A stretch of 37,345 nt of DNA from contig NZ_JAAXYC010000047.1 of assembly GCF_018619185.1 (NCBI RefSeq), positions 1 to 37,345 of the forward strand, written 5' to 3'. This document shows, in pieces, positions 6,672 through 15,251 of this stretch. The notes below the pieces were generated by a model. The model did not search any database. It was not told where the DNA came from and saw only the letters and a program-made list of their open reading frames with translations. The stretch is from Streptomyces sp. McG3. Lineage in GTDB: Bacteria > Actinomycetota > Actinomycetes > Streptomycetales > Streptomycetaceae. Each line of letters opens with the position of its first letter. Within the stretch, counting starts at the first letter, position 1. The position numbers and the translations under genes were made by a program.

Positions 6672-9600
6672 CTAACGCTCCTGCTGGTGAGTGGGGCCGA
6701 GATGGATACTGCCGGTCTGCGGGCCGTTGTTGGCCTGCCGACCCTGCTGGATGCCCCGGCGGAGATTGGTCAGACGACCGCGCACGTCATCGGGCGCACG
6801 CGAAACCTGTGGTCCGGACTGGTGATTCTGCTGCTGCGCGGTCCCCGGAACCAAATTGGCGCGGGGAACACGGCGGGGCAGCCCGGAAGTGGTGACCCCG
6901 CCGGCGGCGGGCTTCTTGACCCGTTCGGCCTGGCGTACGAGCTCGTCGTTGGGCGAGGCCCGCCACGAGCTGGTGACCGAGGGGTCGGCCGCACCACGCC
7001 GGGGCATGGGCGGGACCGGCACATCGGAGGGGTCCGGAGCGGCCGGCGCCTGCGGTTCGGCGGGCGGCTGCTGGCCGCCCTGGCCCGGACCGTGGAACCA
7101 GTTCGTCTCCAGCGTGTCGTACAGCGGGGTACGGCCGTCCCCGGGACCGGCCGGCGGCAGGGCCTCCGGCTGCTGGGGCTGCTGCGGCAGCGCCGGACGG
7201 TACGGCGGAGCCTCGCCCGCCGGGGAGGCGGACGGCAGTGGCGCACCGAAGTCATTGCCCTCCGAGCCGCGCTGACGCGGCGCGGGCAGCTGCTGACCCT
7301 GGTCGTACTGCCCCTGGCCCAGCTGGTTCTGGCCCAGCTGGTTCTGGTCCGGCTGCTGCGGGACGCCGAAGTCGGGCCGCGCGAACTGTGCGGTGCTCGC
7401 CGGGTCCTGGCCCTGCGGAGCGCCCTGTGGGTACGACCGGTCCTGGGGAGCCGCCGGCGCCGAGAAGTCGGGCCGGGCGAACTCGGAGGTGGCGCCGGGG
7501 CCCTGGCGGTCGTCCGACGGACGCTGGTTCAGCGGGGCGTTGAACGACCGGTCCTGGCCGAGGTCCGCCGGACGGGCGAACTGCCCGGTCGCGTCGTGCT
7601 CCTCGTGACCGCGCGGGGTGTCCGCGCCCCAGCTGGTGGTCGCCGGCCGCTGCGGCTGCGGGTTGCCCCCCGGCAGCTCGGCACGCGGTCCACCGGGCGG
7701 CGGCAGTTGACGGCCGGGGCCGCCGGACTGCTGGAAGCCGCCCTGGGCGGGGCCGCTCTGCTCCTGACGCCCCTGGGGCTGCTGCGCTCCGGGGCCCTGC
7801 TGGTTCTGCTGGTTCGACTGGTTCTGCCAGCCGGACGGGTTCTGCTGGTTCGGCGGTGCGAACTGACCCTGGCGTCCGTTCTGCCCGGGGGAGGGCGGAG
7901 CGCCGTGCCCGAACAGGTTGGTCGCGTCACCGCGGCCCGGGGCCTCGCCCTGCGGGCCGCCCTGGCCGCCGCGGGCGCCGAGCCGGGCGCTGTTGCCGAA
8001 GGCGCCGGAGAGGCCGCCGCCCTGGCGCTGGGGCGCCGGACCCTGACCCGGGAAGTCCTGGCCGGGGAAGTCCTGGCCCGGTCCGCCGTTGTTCGGCTGG
8101 CCGCCGCCCTGGGGGCCCTGTGGACGGCCGGCACCGGTGTCCCGGGCCGGCAGTGCCGCCCGGGGGCCCGCGCCCGCGCCGACCTGGCCGCGCTGGGCAC
8201 CCGGTCCACCGCCGAGGCTCTTGGCGCCCGGACCGGCCGGTCCGCCGCCCAGTCCCGCGCGCTGGCCGTTGCCTGCGCCGTTCCCGTTGCCCGCGAGCAG
8301 ACCGCCCGGGGCGCCGGGCTGCTGTCCGGGGCCCTGCTTGGACGGGGGCTGCTTGCCGCCGTGCGCGACGTCGACGGGCAGCATGACCAGTGCGGTCGTC
8401 CCGCCGGAGTCCGAGGGGCGCAGCTGGATCCGGATGCCGTGTCGCAGCGACAGCCGGCCGACCACGAACAGACCCATGCGACGGGAGACGGAGACGTCCA
8501 CGGTGGGCGGCTGCGCGAGCCGCTCGTTGATCGCGGCGAGGTCCTCGGGGGAGAGGCCGATGCCGGTGTCGTGGATCTCGACGAGCACCCGTCCGTCGGG
8601 CAGCGCGTGACCGGTGACCTTGACCTTCGTCTGCGGCGAGGAGAACGAGGTGGCGTTCTCCAGCAGCTCGGCGAGCAGGTGCACGAGGTCGTTGACGACC
8701 CGGCCGGCGACCTCGGTGGCGGGCACCGCGGACAGCTCGATGCGCTCGTACTGCTCCACCTCGGAGGCGGCGGCGCGGAGCACGTCGACCAGCGGGACGG
8801 GCCGGGTCCACCGGCGGCCCGGCTCCTCGCCCGCGAGGACGAGGAGGTTCTCGCCGTTACGGCGCATACGGGTCGCGAGGTGGTCGAGCTTGAAGAGCGA
8901 GGACAGCTGGTCCGGGTCGGCCTCGCGGGACTCCAGCTCGGAGATGAGCGAGAGCTGGCGCTGGATGAGGCCCTGCGAGCGGCGCGAGAGGTTGGTGAAC
9001 ATCGCGTTGACGTTGCCCCGGAGGAGGGCCTGCTCGGCGGCGAGGCGGACGGCCTCACGGTGCACGTCGTCGAAGGCCGCGGCCACCTGGCCGATCTCGT
9101 CCCGGGAGTGCACGCCGACCGACTCGACGGAGGTGTCGACGTCCTGCGGGTCGGTCTCGGAGAGCTGCTTGACGAGCTCGGGCAGCCGGTCCTGGGCGAC
9201 CCGGGTGGCGGTGTCCTGCAGACGCCGCAGCGAACGGATCATGGAGCGGGCCACCACGAAGGCGCCGACGAGCGAGACGCCGAGCACGATGAGGATGACG
9301 GCGCCGTTGACGATCGCCTCGCGCTGGGAGGCCTGGCGCAGCTCGCGGGCCTTGGCCTCCATGTCGCTGAGGAGGGTGGCCTCGATCGTCTCCATGGCCT
9401 TGATCTTGATGGTGCTCTGGTCGTACCAGTCCAGGTACGACCGGACCTGCTTGCCCTCGATCCCGTTCGTGGTGTCCAGGATCCGCTTGGCGTACATGTT
9501 CCCGGCGTTGATCTCCGGGTTGCCGTTGTCCAGGGGCGCCATGAGCTCCTCGGCGCTCTCCCCGGTCGTCCCGTAGATCGTCTTGAACGAGGTGAGGGCC

Positions 9601-10505
9601 CGGGACTCCTTGGCGAGCGCGTTGGAGCCGAACTGCCGGTCGTTCGGGTTGAGGTGCGGCTCCTTGACCGAACCGCCCGGCAGGGCCGCGGCGATGACCG
9701 CGCGCTGGACCGAGGCGTACTCCTTGGCGGAGGAGAACGCCGCCAGGGCCCGGGTCCGCTTGATCATGTCCGGGTTGCTGGTCGCCTGCGCCATGTCCTG
9801 CGAGAGGCTCAGCAGCGAGGTGATCAGCTGGTTGTACTGGTCGATGGTGTTGAGGCTCGGCGCGCCCTCTTCGTACGCCGTCTTGCGGATCGTACGGATG
9901 GTGCCGAGCTGGGAGGCGATCTGCGAGATGCTCGCGTGGATGCTGTCCAGCGCCTCGTCGCCCTCGGAGTCACCGATCGAGTCGGTCTCGTCGAGGAAGG
10001 CGTCCTTGGCCCGGTCGGTCTTGTCCCGGGGCCCGGTGACCTTGTAGTCGGTGGGCTTGGACTTGTTGGACAGCGGACCGGCCGACTGGTCGCGCTCCAC
10101 CTGGAGCGCCTGGGCGAGCGAGGTCGCCTGCTTGGTCATCTTCGTCAGCAGCTGCATGTGCTCCAGCTGCTGCATGTCGGTCATGGACTCGTTGATCCTC
10201 AGACCGCCCAGGCTGGTCGCGGCGACCACGGGGAGGGCGAGGAGTGAGACCAGTCGCGTGCTGATGCGCCAGTTACGGAGCGCTATGCGCGAACCCGTGT
10301 CGACCGGGCCGCGCGGCTGTGCGGGCGTGTTCGGCTCCGCGCCGCTGCTCGTCGTGGAGCCCGAGCGCTGCGCGCGGTCGTTGGTGTCGCCGGCAGCGGC
10401 CGGCCCGGGGTTCTGGGCGTGCTGGGGCGAGGAACCGCGGTCGGTCCCGCCGCGCGGCTCCTGTTCCGCCGGAGCGCTGCCATCCCTCTTGAAACGTCCC
10501 TGCAC
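6672..10505 (-). CDS. cvnA1: Conservon sensor histidine-kinase-like protein CvnA1
   Basis: 1277-residue membrane sensor, first gene of the upstream conservon. Order: ~75-residue disordered start; membrane segment ~84-102; NIT-like extracytoplasmic region (QALQVERDQSAG, ~132-143); membrane segment ~399-420; HAMP; helical region with KLDHLATRMRRN (H542); HATPase_c (N-box LLENAT ~614-619, G-box DTGIGL ~646-651). The ~550-residue tail is G/Q/P-rich, ending in the conserved RAPDDVRGRLTNLRRGIQ box. I start it at GTG 10505 (VQGRFKRDGS) with GAGG ahead of it; the frame is open to 10703, but the extra 66 residues look untranslated. Kinase-core identity with CvnA2 is high, sensor-domain identity low, so the two conservons probably hear different signals. 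Confidence 0.93.
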   Translation of the reverse strand: MQGRFKRDGSAPAEQEPRGGTDRGSSPQHAQNPGPAAAGDTNDRAQRSGSTTSSGAEPNTPAQPRGPVDTGSRIALRNWRISTRLVSLLALPVVAATSLGGLRINESMTDMQQLEHMQLLTKMTKQATSLAQALQVERDQSAGPLSNKSKPTDYKVTGPRDKTDRAKDAFLDETDSIGDSEGDEALDSIHASISQIASQLGTIRTIRKTAYEEGAPSLNTIDQYNQLITSLLSLSQDMAQATSNPDMIKRTRALAAFSSAKEYASVQRAVIAAALPGGSVKEPHLNPNDRQFGSNALAKESRALTSFKTIYGTTGESAEELMAPLDNGNPEINAGNMYAKRILDTTNGIEGKQVRSYLDWYDQSTIKIKAMETIEATLLSDMEAKARELRQASQREAIVNGAVILIVLGVSLVGAFVVARSMIRSLRRLQDTATRVAQDRLPELVKQLSETDPQDVDTSVESVGVHSRDEIGQVAAAFDDVHREAVRLAAEQALLRGNVNAMFTNLSRRSQGLIQRQLSLISELESREADPDQLSSLFKLDHLATRMRRNGENLLVLAGEEPGRRWTRPVPLVDVLRAAASEVEQYERIELSAVPATEVAGRVVNDLVHLLAELLENATSFSSPQTKVKVTGHALPDGRVLVEIHDTGIGLSPEDLAAINERLAQPPTVDVSVSRRMGLFVVGRLSLRHGIRIQLRPSDSGGTTALVMLPVDVAHGGKQPPSKQGPGQQPGAPGGLLAGNGNGAGNGQRAGLGGGPAGPGAKSLGGGPGAQRGQVGAGAGPRAALPARDTGAGRPQGPQGGGQPNNGGPGQDFPGQDFPGQGPAPQRQGGGLSGAFGNSARLGARGGQGGPQGEAPGRGDATNLFGHGAPPSPGQNGRQGQFAPPNQQNPSGWQNQSNQQNQQGPGAQQPQGRQEQSGPAQGGFQQSGGPGRQLPPPGGPRAELPGGNPQPQRPATTSWGADTPRGHEEHDATGQFARPADLGQDRSFNAPLNQRPSDDRQGPGATSEFARPDFSAPAAPQDRSYPQGAPQGQDPASTAQFARPDFGVPQQPDQNQLGQNQLGQGQYDQGQQLPAPRQRGSEGNDFGAPLPSASPAGEAPPYRPALPQQPQQPEALPPAGPGDGRTPLYDTLETNWFHGPGQGGQQPPAEPQAPAAPDPSDVPVPPMPRRGAADPSVTSSWRASPNDELVRQAERVKKPAAGGVTTSGLPRRVPRANLVPGTAQQQNHQSGPQVSRAPDDVRGRLTNLRRGIQQGRQANNGPQTGSIHLGPTHQQER

Positions 10506-10739
10506 TAGCGTCGCAACCTCTGGACCAGGCGTCCCGCCCGCGTGTGCGGACAAGAACGGTGTCGGCGTCGTGGGGCACTGGACGCGCCCCATGGGTGGTC
10601 GTGTGAGTGACCGGCGTACTTCCCCCTCCCGCCGCCACTCGGCGCTGCGTTGCGCCCCTGCGCGCCGGCCTGAAACCCGCGGCGGTGCGTGGAATTCCAG
10701 CACAGTGCAGGATCTCCAACAAGGGCCATGTACCGGGCT

Positions 10740-10774
10740 GTGACCTGCGTGACACGTTGTGATGGGCGGGTGAC
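10740..10774. repeat. Helically phased GTGAC repeats upstream of cvnA1
   Basis: GTGAC at 10740, GTGAC at 10749, GTGAT at 10759 and GTGAC at 10770: four direct pentamers spaced 9, 10 and 11 bases, close to one DNA turn. A further GTGAT lies at 10787. The array lies about 240 bases upstream of the cvnA1 GTG. Confidence 0.4.
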
Positions 10775-10906
10775 AAGCAGTGGAGAGTGATCGTGGGTAA
10801 AGCGGACTATTGCGGAGGACTCACCTAGGGGCGGGGGGTGTCCCAGACGCGATGATCAGGAGCGGAATAGTGGATTCAGTGATGCATTGTCCGTTTTCTG
10901 GACCAT

Positions 10907-10935
10907 GGTCAACTGTCCGCAATGGGTCAATTGTC
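10907..10935. repeat. Direct repeat GGTCAAYTGTC
   Basis: Two 11-base copies (10907-10917 and 10925-10935) with one C/T difference, period 18 bases. The first overlaps the palindrome GACCATGGTC at 10901-10910, and the second contains the palindrome CAATTG. Confidence 0.45.
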
Positions 10936-10943
10936 GATTAGTT

Positions 10944-10959
10944 CGTGAGCAAACTCACA
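10944..10959. promoter_or_regulatory. Crp-like dyad
   Basis: CGTGA-N6-TCACA matches the general Crp/Fnr-family consensus TGTGA-N6-TCACA at nine of ten positions; the core is the perfect inverted repeat GTGAG-N4-CTCAC. Streptomyces has a Crp of this family. Its target could be cvnA1 or the 60-aa gene. Site assignment is inference. Confidence 0.4.
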
Positions 10960-11089
10960 TGATGATCGTCGCCTCATCCCGGCTTCGGCGGGGAATCGGA
11001 TGTTTAGCCTGACGCTTTACAGGGATGGCGAATCCGACAAGCCGGCGCCGCGACGAGCGACGCCCTCACCGACAGGGTCCTGACGGCAG

Positions 11090-11272
11090 ATGAAGACGAC
11101 GACGATGTTCCGCAACATTGCCAACCCCCGGCGCACCACGCTGGCGCACCTCAAGGACGCCGAAGCGCTGCGGACGCCCCCCCAGCCGGAGCACGCCGCC
11201 GACCTGCCGACCGTGACGGCCAACCCGCGCCGCACCATCCTGATGGAAGCCCCGGTCACGGCCGCCCGGTAG
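11090..11272 (+). CDS. Small protein with duplicated NPRRT motif, unknown function
   Basis: 60-residue protein that I do not recognise. Nearly every codon ends in G or C (ATT and GAA are the visible exceptions), as expected for a real Streptomyces gene. The octapeptide ANPRRTTL (11-18) recurs as ANPRRTIL (44-51), separated by a proline/acid-rich stretch (TPPQPEHAADLP). No signal peptide, membrane helix or cysteine is seen. The start is ATG at 11090, with no good ribosome-binding sequence; ATG at 11105 (residue 6) is possible. A TAGCCT -10-like hexamer is 80 bases upstream, and another precedes the next gene. It could be a small DNA/RNA-binding or protein-docking peptide, or a precursor peptide, but no modification enzyme is adjacent. 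Confidence 0.6.
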   Translation: MKTTTMFRNIANPRRTTLAHLKDAEALRTPPQPEHAADLPTVTANPRRTILMEAPVTAAR

Positions 11273-11388
11273 GACCCGGCCGGCCACCGCCTTCCGTGCG
11301 CCCTCATACGCGAGGCTGTCCCCTCTCACCGCGTTAGCCTGGAGCGTCAGTCTTCAGTCAGCCAGCAAGTGAGGGGCGACAGCATCCC

Positions 11389-12174
11389 GTGCGCATCGCC
11401 AGGTTCTCCATCGACGGCAATGTCGCCTTCGGCGCCGTCGAGGGGCAGGGCACCGTGGAATCCGGTGACCTCGTCCTCGACATCATCAAGGGCATTCCGT
11501 ACGCCGACTTCGAGCTCTCGGGCACCAAGGTCCCGCTGAACAAGGTCCGGCTGCTGCCCCCCGTGCTCCCCAACAAGGTCGTGGCCATCGGCCGCAACTA
11601 CGCGGAGCACGCCGCCGAACTGGGCCACGAGGTCCCCGACGCGCCGATCACCTTCTTCAAGCCCACCACCTCGGTGATCGGCTCCGGCGACGCGATCGAG
11701 TACCCCTCCTTCTCCAACGAGCTGCACCACGAGGCCGAGCTGGCCGTGGTCATCGGCCGCATGTGCCGCGAGGTCCCCCGCGAGCGGGTCAAGGACGTCA
11801 TCCTCGGCTACACCTGCGCCAACGACGTCACCGCCCGCGATGTGCAGCAGCGCGAGAAGCAGTGGGCCCGCGCCAAGGGCTTCGACACCTCCTGCCCGCT
11901 GGGCCCCTGGGTGGAGACCGAGGTGGACCCCCACGACCTCACCATCCAGGCGACGGTCAACGGCGAGCAGCGACAGCTCGGCCGCACCAGCGACATGGTC
12001 CGCTCCATCGAGGACCTGATCGTCCACATCACAGAGGCCATGACGCTGCTCCCGGGCGATGTGATCCTCACGGGCACCCCCGCGGGGGTCGGCCCCCTGC
12101 ACGTCGGCGACGAGGTCGCCGTCACCATCGAAGGCATCGGCACTCTCACCAACAAGGTGATCAAGCGTGGCTAA
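11389..12174 (+). CDS. Fumarylacetoacetate hydrolase family protein
   Basis: 261-residue FAA-hydrolase-fold enzyme. Diagnostic stretches are [13 protein letters not shown], a metal-binding [12 protein letters not shown] (the E-x-E pattern), [26 protein letters not shown] and the terminal GTPAGVGPL. The family includes oxaloacetate decarboxylases/acylpyruvases (FAHD1 type), 2-hydroxyhepta-2,4-diene-1,7-dioate isomerases and fumarylacetoacetases; the length and single-domain form favour the FAHD1/isomerase type, but the substrate cannot be told from sequence. The start is GTG at 11389 with GAGGGG ahead. Its stop overlaps the gltX GTG by eight bases, so it is translationally coupled to gltX, an arrangement I recall in other Streptomyces. 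Confidence 0.9.
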   Translation: MRIARFSIDGNVAFGAVEGQGTVESGDLVLDIIKGIPYADFELSGTKVPLNKVRLLPPVLPNKVVAIGRNYAEHAAELGHEVPDAPITFFKPTTSVIGSGDAIEYPSFSNELHHEAELAVVIGRMCREVPRERVKDVILGYTCANDVTARDVQQREKQWARAKGFDTSCPLGPWVETEVDPHDLTIQATVNGEQRQLGRTSDMVRSIEDLIVHITEAMTLLPGDVILTGTPAGVGPLHVGDEVAVTIEGIGTLTNKVIKRG

Positions 12175-13642
12175 CGCACATGTACGCGTCCGTTTCTGTC
12201 CCTCCCCCACCGGCAACCCGCACGTGGGCCTGGTCCGGACGGCGCTCTTCAACTGGGCCTTCGCCCGGCACCACCAGGGCACCCTGGTCTTCCGGATCGA
12301 GGACACCGACGCGGCGCGCGACTCCGAGGAGTCCTACCAGCAGCTGCTCGACTCGATGCGCTGGCTGGGCCTGGACTGGGACGAGGGCCCCGAGATCGGC
12401 GGCCCGCACGCCCCCTACCGCCAGTCGCAGCGGATGGACCTGTACAAGGACGTCGCCGAGAAGCTGCTCGCCGCGGGGCACGCCTACCCCTGCTACTGCA
12501 CCACCGAGGAGCTGGACGCCCGCCGCGACGCCGCCCGCGCCGCCGGGAAGCCGTCGGGCTACGACGGCCACTGCCGTGACCTCACCGCCGAGCAGACCGC
12601 CGCGTACGAGGCCGAGGGCCGCAGCTCGATCGTCCGCTTCCGGATGCCCGACGAGGCCATCACCTTCACCGACCTGGTCCGCGGCGACATCACCGTCCAG
12701 CCGGAGAACGTCCCGGACTACGGCATCGTCCGCGCCAACGGGGCCCCGCTCTACACGCTGGTCAACCCGGTCGACGACGCGCTGATGGAGATCACCCACG
12801 TCCTGCGCGGCGAGGACCTGCTCTCCTCCACCCCGCGCCAGATCGCCCTGTACCGGGCGCTCATCGAGCTGGGCATCGCCAAGGACACCCCCGCCTTCGG
12901 TCACCTGCCGTACGTCATGGGCGAGGGCAACAAGAAGCTCTCCAAGCGCGACCCGCAGGCCTCGCTCAACCTCTACCGCGAGCGCGGGTTCCTCCCCGAG
13001 GGCCTGCTGAACTACCTCTCGCTGCTGGGCTGGTCGATCGCCGAGGACCGCGACATCTTCTCGATGGACGAGCTGGTCGCCGCGTTCGACATCAAGGACG
13101 TCAACGCCAACCCGGCCCGCTTCGACCTCAAGAAGTGCGAGCACATCAACGCCGAGCACATCCGCATGCTGGAGGTGAAGGCCTTCACCGAGGCCTGCGG
13201 CCCCTGGCTGCGGGCCCCCTTCGCCCCCTGGGCCCCGGAGGCGTTCGACGCGGAGAAGTGGACGCGGATCGCCCCGTACGCCCAGACCCGGGTCACGGTG
13301 CTCTCCGACATCACCGACAACGTCGACTTCCTCTTCCTCGACGAGCCGGTGGAGGACGAGGCGTCCTGGACCAAGGCGATGAAGGGCGACCCGGTGGCCC
13401 TGCTCACCACGGCCCGCGCCCATCTGGAGGCGGCGGACTGGAGCGACCCGGAGTCCCTGAAGAACGCCGTCCTGACCGCCGGCGAGGCCCACGGCCTCAA
13501 GCTCGGCAAGGCGCAGGCCCCGGTCCGCGTCGCCGTCACCGGCCGCACCGTCGGCCTGCCGCTCTTCGAGTCCCTGGAGATCCTGGGCCGCGACAAGAGC
13601 CTGGCCCGCGTGGACGCCGCGCTGGCGAAGCTGACCGCGTAA
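12167..13642 (+). CDS. gltX: Glutamyl-tRNA synthetase
   Basis: 491-residue class I aminoacyl-tRNA synthetase that attaches glutamate to tRNA-Glu. The HIGH-type motif is in [11 protein letters not shown] (~10-20), and the KMSKS-type motif is KKLSKRD (~258-264). The fold continues into an anticodon-binding helical C-terminus. Actinobacteria have no glutaminyl-tRNA synthetase, so this enzyme should be non-discriminating, also charging tRNA-Gln for conversion by GatCAB (known biology). Both tRNA types are encoded 920-1410 bases downstream. The start is GTG at 12167, inside the end of the preceding FAA-hydrolase gene. Confidence 0.97.
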   Translation: MANAHVRVRFCPSPTGNPHVGLVRTALFNWAFARHHQGTLVFRIEDTDAARDSEESYQQLLDSMRWLGLDWDEGPEIGGPHAPYRQSQRMDLYKDVAEKLLAAGHAYPCYCTTEELDARRDAARAAGKPSGYDGHCRDLTAEQTAAYEAEGRSSIVRFRMPDEAITFTDLVRGDITVQPENVPDYGIVRANGAPLYTLVNPVDDALMEITHVLRGEDLLSSTPRQIALYRALIELGIAKDTPAFGHLPYVMGEGNKKLSKRDPQASLNLYRERGFLPEGLLNYLSLLGWSIAEDRDIFSMDELVAAFDIKDVNANPARFDLKKCEHINAEHIRMLEVKAFTEACGPWLRAPFAPWAPEAFDAEKWTRIAPYAQTRVTVLSDITDNVDFLFLDEPVEDEASWTKAMKGDPVALLTTARAHLEAADWSDPESLKNAVLTAGEAHGLKLGKAQAPVRVAVTGRTVGLPLFESLEILGRDKSLARVDAALAKLTA

Positions 13643-13660
13643 GCAGGCAAGGGACGCCCC

Positions 13661-13694
13661 GAGGGGGCCGCGGCCGACCGGCTGCGGCCCTCTC
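13661..13694 (+). terminator. gltX terminator
   Basis: GAGGGGGCCGC and GCGGCCCTCTC form an 11-base-pair stem with one mismatch and a 12-base loop, followed by GGCTTTCC, 19 bases after the gltX stop. Confidence 0.6.
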
Positions 13695-13752
13695 GGCTTT
13701 CCAAGCCGCTTTTCCCCTCCGCGGCCTGCCGTCGACGGCTACCGTGAGGTCC

Positions 13753-14472
13753 ATGCCGATCCGCGCCGTGCTCTGGGACATCGACGACACGATCTTCGAC
13801 TACGCGAATGCCGACCGCATCGGTATGCGGCAGCACCTGGAGCGTGAGGGGCTGCCCGAGGCGTACGCGTCGGTGGACGTGGCCCTCGACGCCTGGAAGG
13901 CGCTGAGTGTTCGGCACTGGGCCCGGATGACCGCCGGTGAGACCGACTTCCGAGGACAGCGGCGGGACCGGGTGCGGGAGTTCCTCTCCCGCGATCTGGA
14001 GGATGCCGAGGCCGAGGCGTGGTTCGGCCGTCACGCCGCCCACTACGAGGCCGCCTGGACGCTCTTCCCGGACGTCCTGCCGGTGCTCGACCTGCTGGCA
14101 CGCGACTACCGCCACGGAATCCTGTCCAACGCCAACACCGACCACCAGCAGCACAAGCTGACCGCGCTCGGCATCCGGGACCGCTTCGAAGCGATGGTCT
14201 GCGCGGTCGAGCTGGGGATCTCCAAGCCGGAGGCCGGAGCCTTCCACGCGGCCTGCGAGACGCTCGCACTGGAGCCGCACGAGGTGGCGTACGTCGGCAA
14301 CGAGCCCGACATCGACGCCGGCGGCGCCGTCGCCGCCGGGCTGACCGGCATCTGGCTCGACCGGCGGGGCAGGGGCGGGAGGCCGGATCTCGTGACGATC
14401 ACCGGGCTCGACCAGCTCCCCGGTCTGCTGGCGGGCCATACCCGTTTTGGAGCGCCGGACACCTTCGGGTAA
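13753..14472 (+). CDS. HAD-superfamily hydrolase (subfamily IA)
   Basis: 239-residue HAD-fold phosphatase-like enzyme. All four HAD motifs are present: I, DIDDTIFD near residue 9; II, LSNANTD; III, the Lys in SKPEAGAF; IV, VGNEPDIDAGGA. The helical cap after motif I is type C1. Likely a soluble small-metabolite phosphatase; the substrate is not predictable. The start is ATG at 13753 with GTGAGG a few bases before it; the open frame reaching back to 13135 overlaps gltX and is not real. It lies between gltX and the tRNA cluster, and a candidate tRNA promoter overlaps its last codons. Confidence 0.9.
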   Translation: MPIRAVLWDIDDTIFDYANADRIGMRQHLEREGLPEAYASVDVALDAWKALSVRHWARMTAGETDFRGQRRDRVREFLSRDLEDAEAEAWFGRHAAHYEAAWTLFPDVLPVLDLLARDYRHGILSNANTDHQQHKLTALGIRDRFEAMVCAVELGISKPEAGAFHAACETLALEPHEVAYVGNEPDIDAGGAVAAGLTGIWLDRRGRGGRPDLVTITGLDQLPGLLAGHTRFGAPDTFG

Positions 14473-14475
14473 TGT
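14447..14475 (+). promoter_or_regulatory. Candidate promoter of the tRNA cluster
   Basis: TTGGAG (14447-14452) and TAATGT (14470-14475) separated by exactly 17 bases, ending 85 bases before the first tRNA. The -10 overlaps the stop codon of the HAD gene. Confidence 0.4.
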
Positions 14476-14560
14476 TCTTTCTGCGCCGCCCGAGCGGGCC
14501 GAAAGATCCGGCCGGGAAGCGCAGACAGAGACGAAATCCCCACCAGGGGTTGCGTTTCAG

Positions 14561-14632
14561 TGGGCTATGGTGTAATTGGCAACACTACGGTTTCTGGTAC
14601 CGTCATTCTAGGTTCGAGTCCTGGTAGCCCAG
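14561..14632 (+). tRNA. tRNA-Gln (CUG)
   Basis: 72-base cloverleaf: acceptor TGGGCTA / TAGCCCA, anticodon loop TTCTGGT with CTG anticodon, T-loop GGTTCGAGTCC, discriminator G. CCA is not encoded. Identical to the copy at 14891. Confidence 0.95.
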
Positions 14633-14670
14633 CGCAAGACCCAGCAGTACGAGCAAGATCAGCAGGACAA

Positions 14671-14743
14671 GCCCCCGTTGTGTAGCGGCCTAGCACGCTG
14701 CCCTCTCACGGCAGTAGCGCCGGTTCGAATCCGGTCGGGGGTA
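14671..14743 (+). tRNA. tRNA-Glu (CUC), copy 1
   Basis: 73-base cloverleaf: acceptor GCCCCCG / CGGGGGT, anticodon stem CTGCC / GGCAG around loop CTCTCAC with CTC anticodon, T-loop GGTTCGAATCC, discriminator A. CCA is not encoded. Confidence 0.95.
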
Positions 14744-14805
14744 CAGATCCTTCCCGCGAGAACATCATGGGTCGCACCCATCGCTCTCGATGCAGGATCG
14801 CTAGG

Positions 14806-14878
14806 GCCCCCGTTGTGTAGCGGCCTAGCACGCTGCCCTCTCACGGCAGTAGCGCCGGTTCGAATCCGGTCGGGGGTA
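14806..14878 (+). tRNA. tRNA-Glu (CUC), copy 2
   Basis: Identical in sequence to the copy at 14671-14743, with the same CTC anticodon. It is preceded by an unrelated 62-base spacer. Confidence 0.95.
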
Positions 14879-14890
14879 CTTGTCACACCA

Positions 14891-14962
14891 TGGGCTATGG
14901 TGTAATTGGCAACACTACGGTTTCTGGTACCGTCATTCTAGGTTCGAGTCCTGGTAGCCCAG
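14891..14962 (+). tRNA. tRNA-Gln (CUG), copy 2
   Basis: Identical to the tRNA at 14561-14632, and the following bases (CGCAAG) are the same too, which suggests a duplicated unit. Confidence 0.95.
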
Positions 14963-14982
14963 CGCAAGTCAGCAGTAAACGC

Positions 14983-15055
14983 GCCCCCGTTGTGTAGCGG
15001 CCTAGCACGCTGCCCTCTCACGGCAGTAGCGCCGGTTCGAATCCGGTCGGGGGTA
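14983..15055 (+). tRNA. tRNA-Glu (CUC), copy 3
   Basis: Third identical tRNA-Glu, CTC anticodon, last gene of the cluster. The terminator hairpin begins 14 bases later. Confidence 0.95.
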
Positions 15056-15068
15056 CAACAGAGCAGTA

Positions 15069-15104
15069 CGGGAAGGCCCTTCACCTCGGTGGGGGGCCTT
15101 CCCG
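15069..15104 (+). terminator. Terminator of the tRNA cluster
   Basis: Perfect 11-base-pair stem CGGGAAGGCCC / GGGCCTTCCCG with a 14-base loop, followed by CTTGTCC. Confidence 0.8.
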
Positions 15105-15188
15105 CTTGTCCGGAGCCGGGCGCGTCCGGGCCAAGTCCCGCGTTCGGCACCGTGGTTGCGCCCTGCGGGGGAGCCCGGAAAAGGAAAA

Positions 15189-15216
15189 AGGGCCGCCACG
15201 ACACTGGGGCGGCCTT
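15189..15216 (-). terminator. ndgR terminator
   Basis: GGCCGCC / GGCGGCC stem extended to nine pairs. Read on the minus strand it is followed by CCCTTTTTCCTTTTCC, a clear T-rich tail, 35 bases after the ndgR stop. Confidence 0.75.
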
Positions 15217-15251
15217 CGGGATGTTCGGTCACGAGGAAGTGGTGTGCGGCG

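Larger units (their letters stand above)
10506..11089. other. Long divergent intergenic control region
   Basis: 584 bases without a convincing gene between cvnA1 (leftward) and the 60-aa protein (rightward). It is visibly richer in A/T than its surroundings at 10850-11000. It carries phased GTGAC repeats (10740-10774), a GACCATGGTC palindrome (10901-10910), an 11-base GGTCAAYTGTC direct repeat (10907-10917 and 10925-10935) and a Crp-like dyad (10944-10959). A TAGCCT -10-like hexamer lies at 11005-11010. Confidence 0.6.

Noticed and set aside
6591..10247. 1218-residue open frame opposite cvnA1
   Set aside because: Arg/Leu/Gly-rich shadow of the cvnA1 reading frame.
12161..13492. Long minus-strand frame across gltX
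   Set aside because: Antisense shadow; gltX motifs are intact on the plus strand.
14561..15055. Regularly repeated sequence that could suggest a CRISPR array
   Set aside because: The repeats fold as complete tRNA-Gln and tRNA-Glu cloverleafs with correct anticodons.
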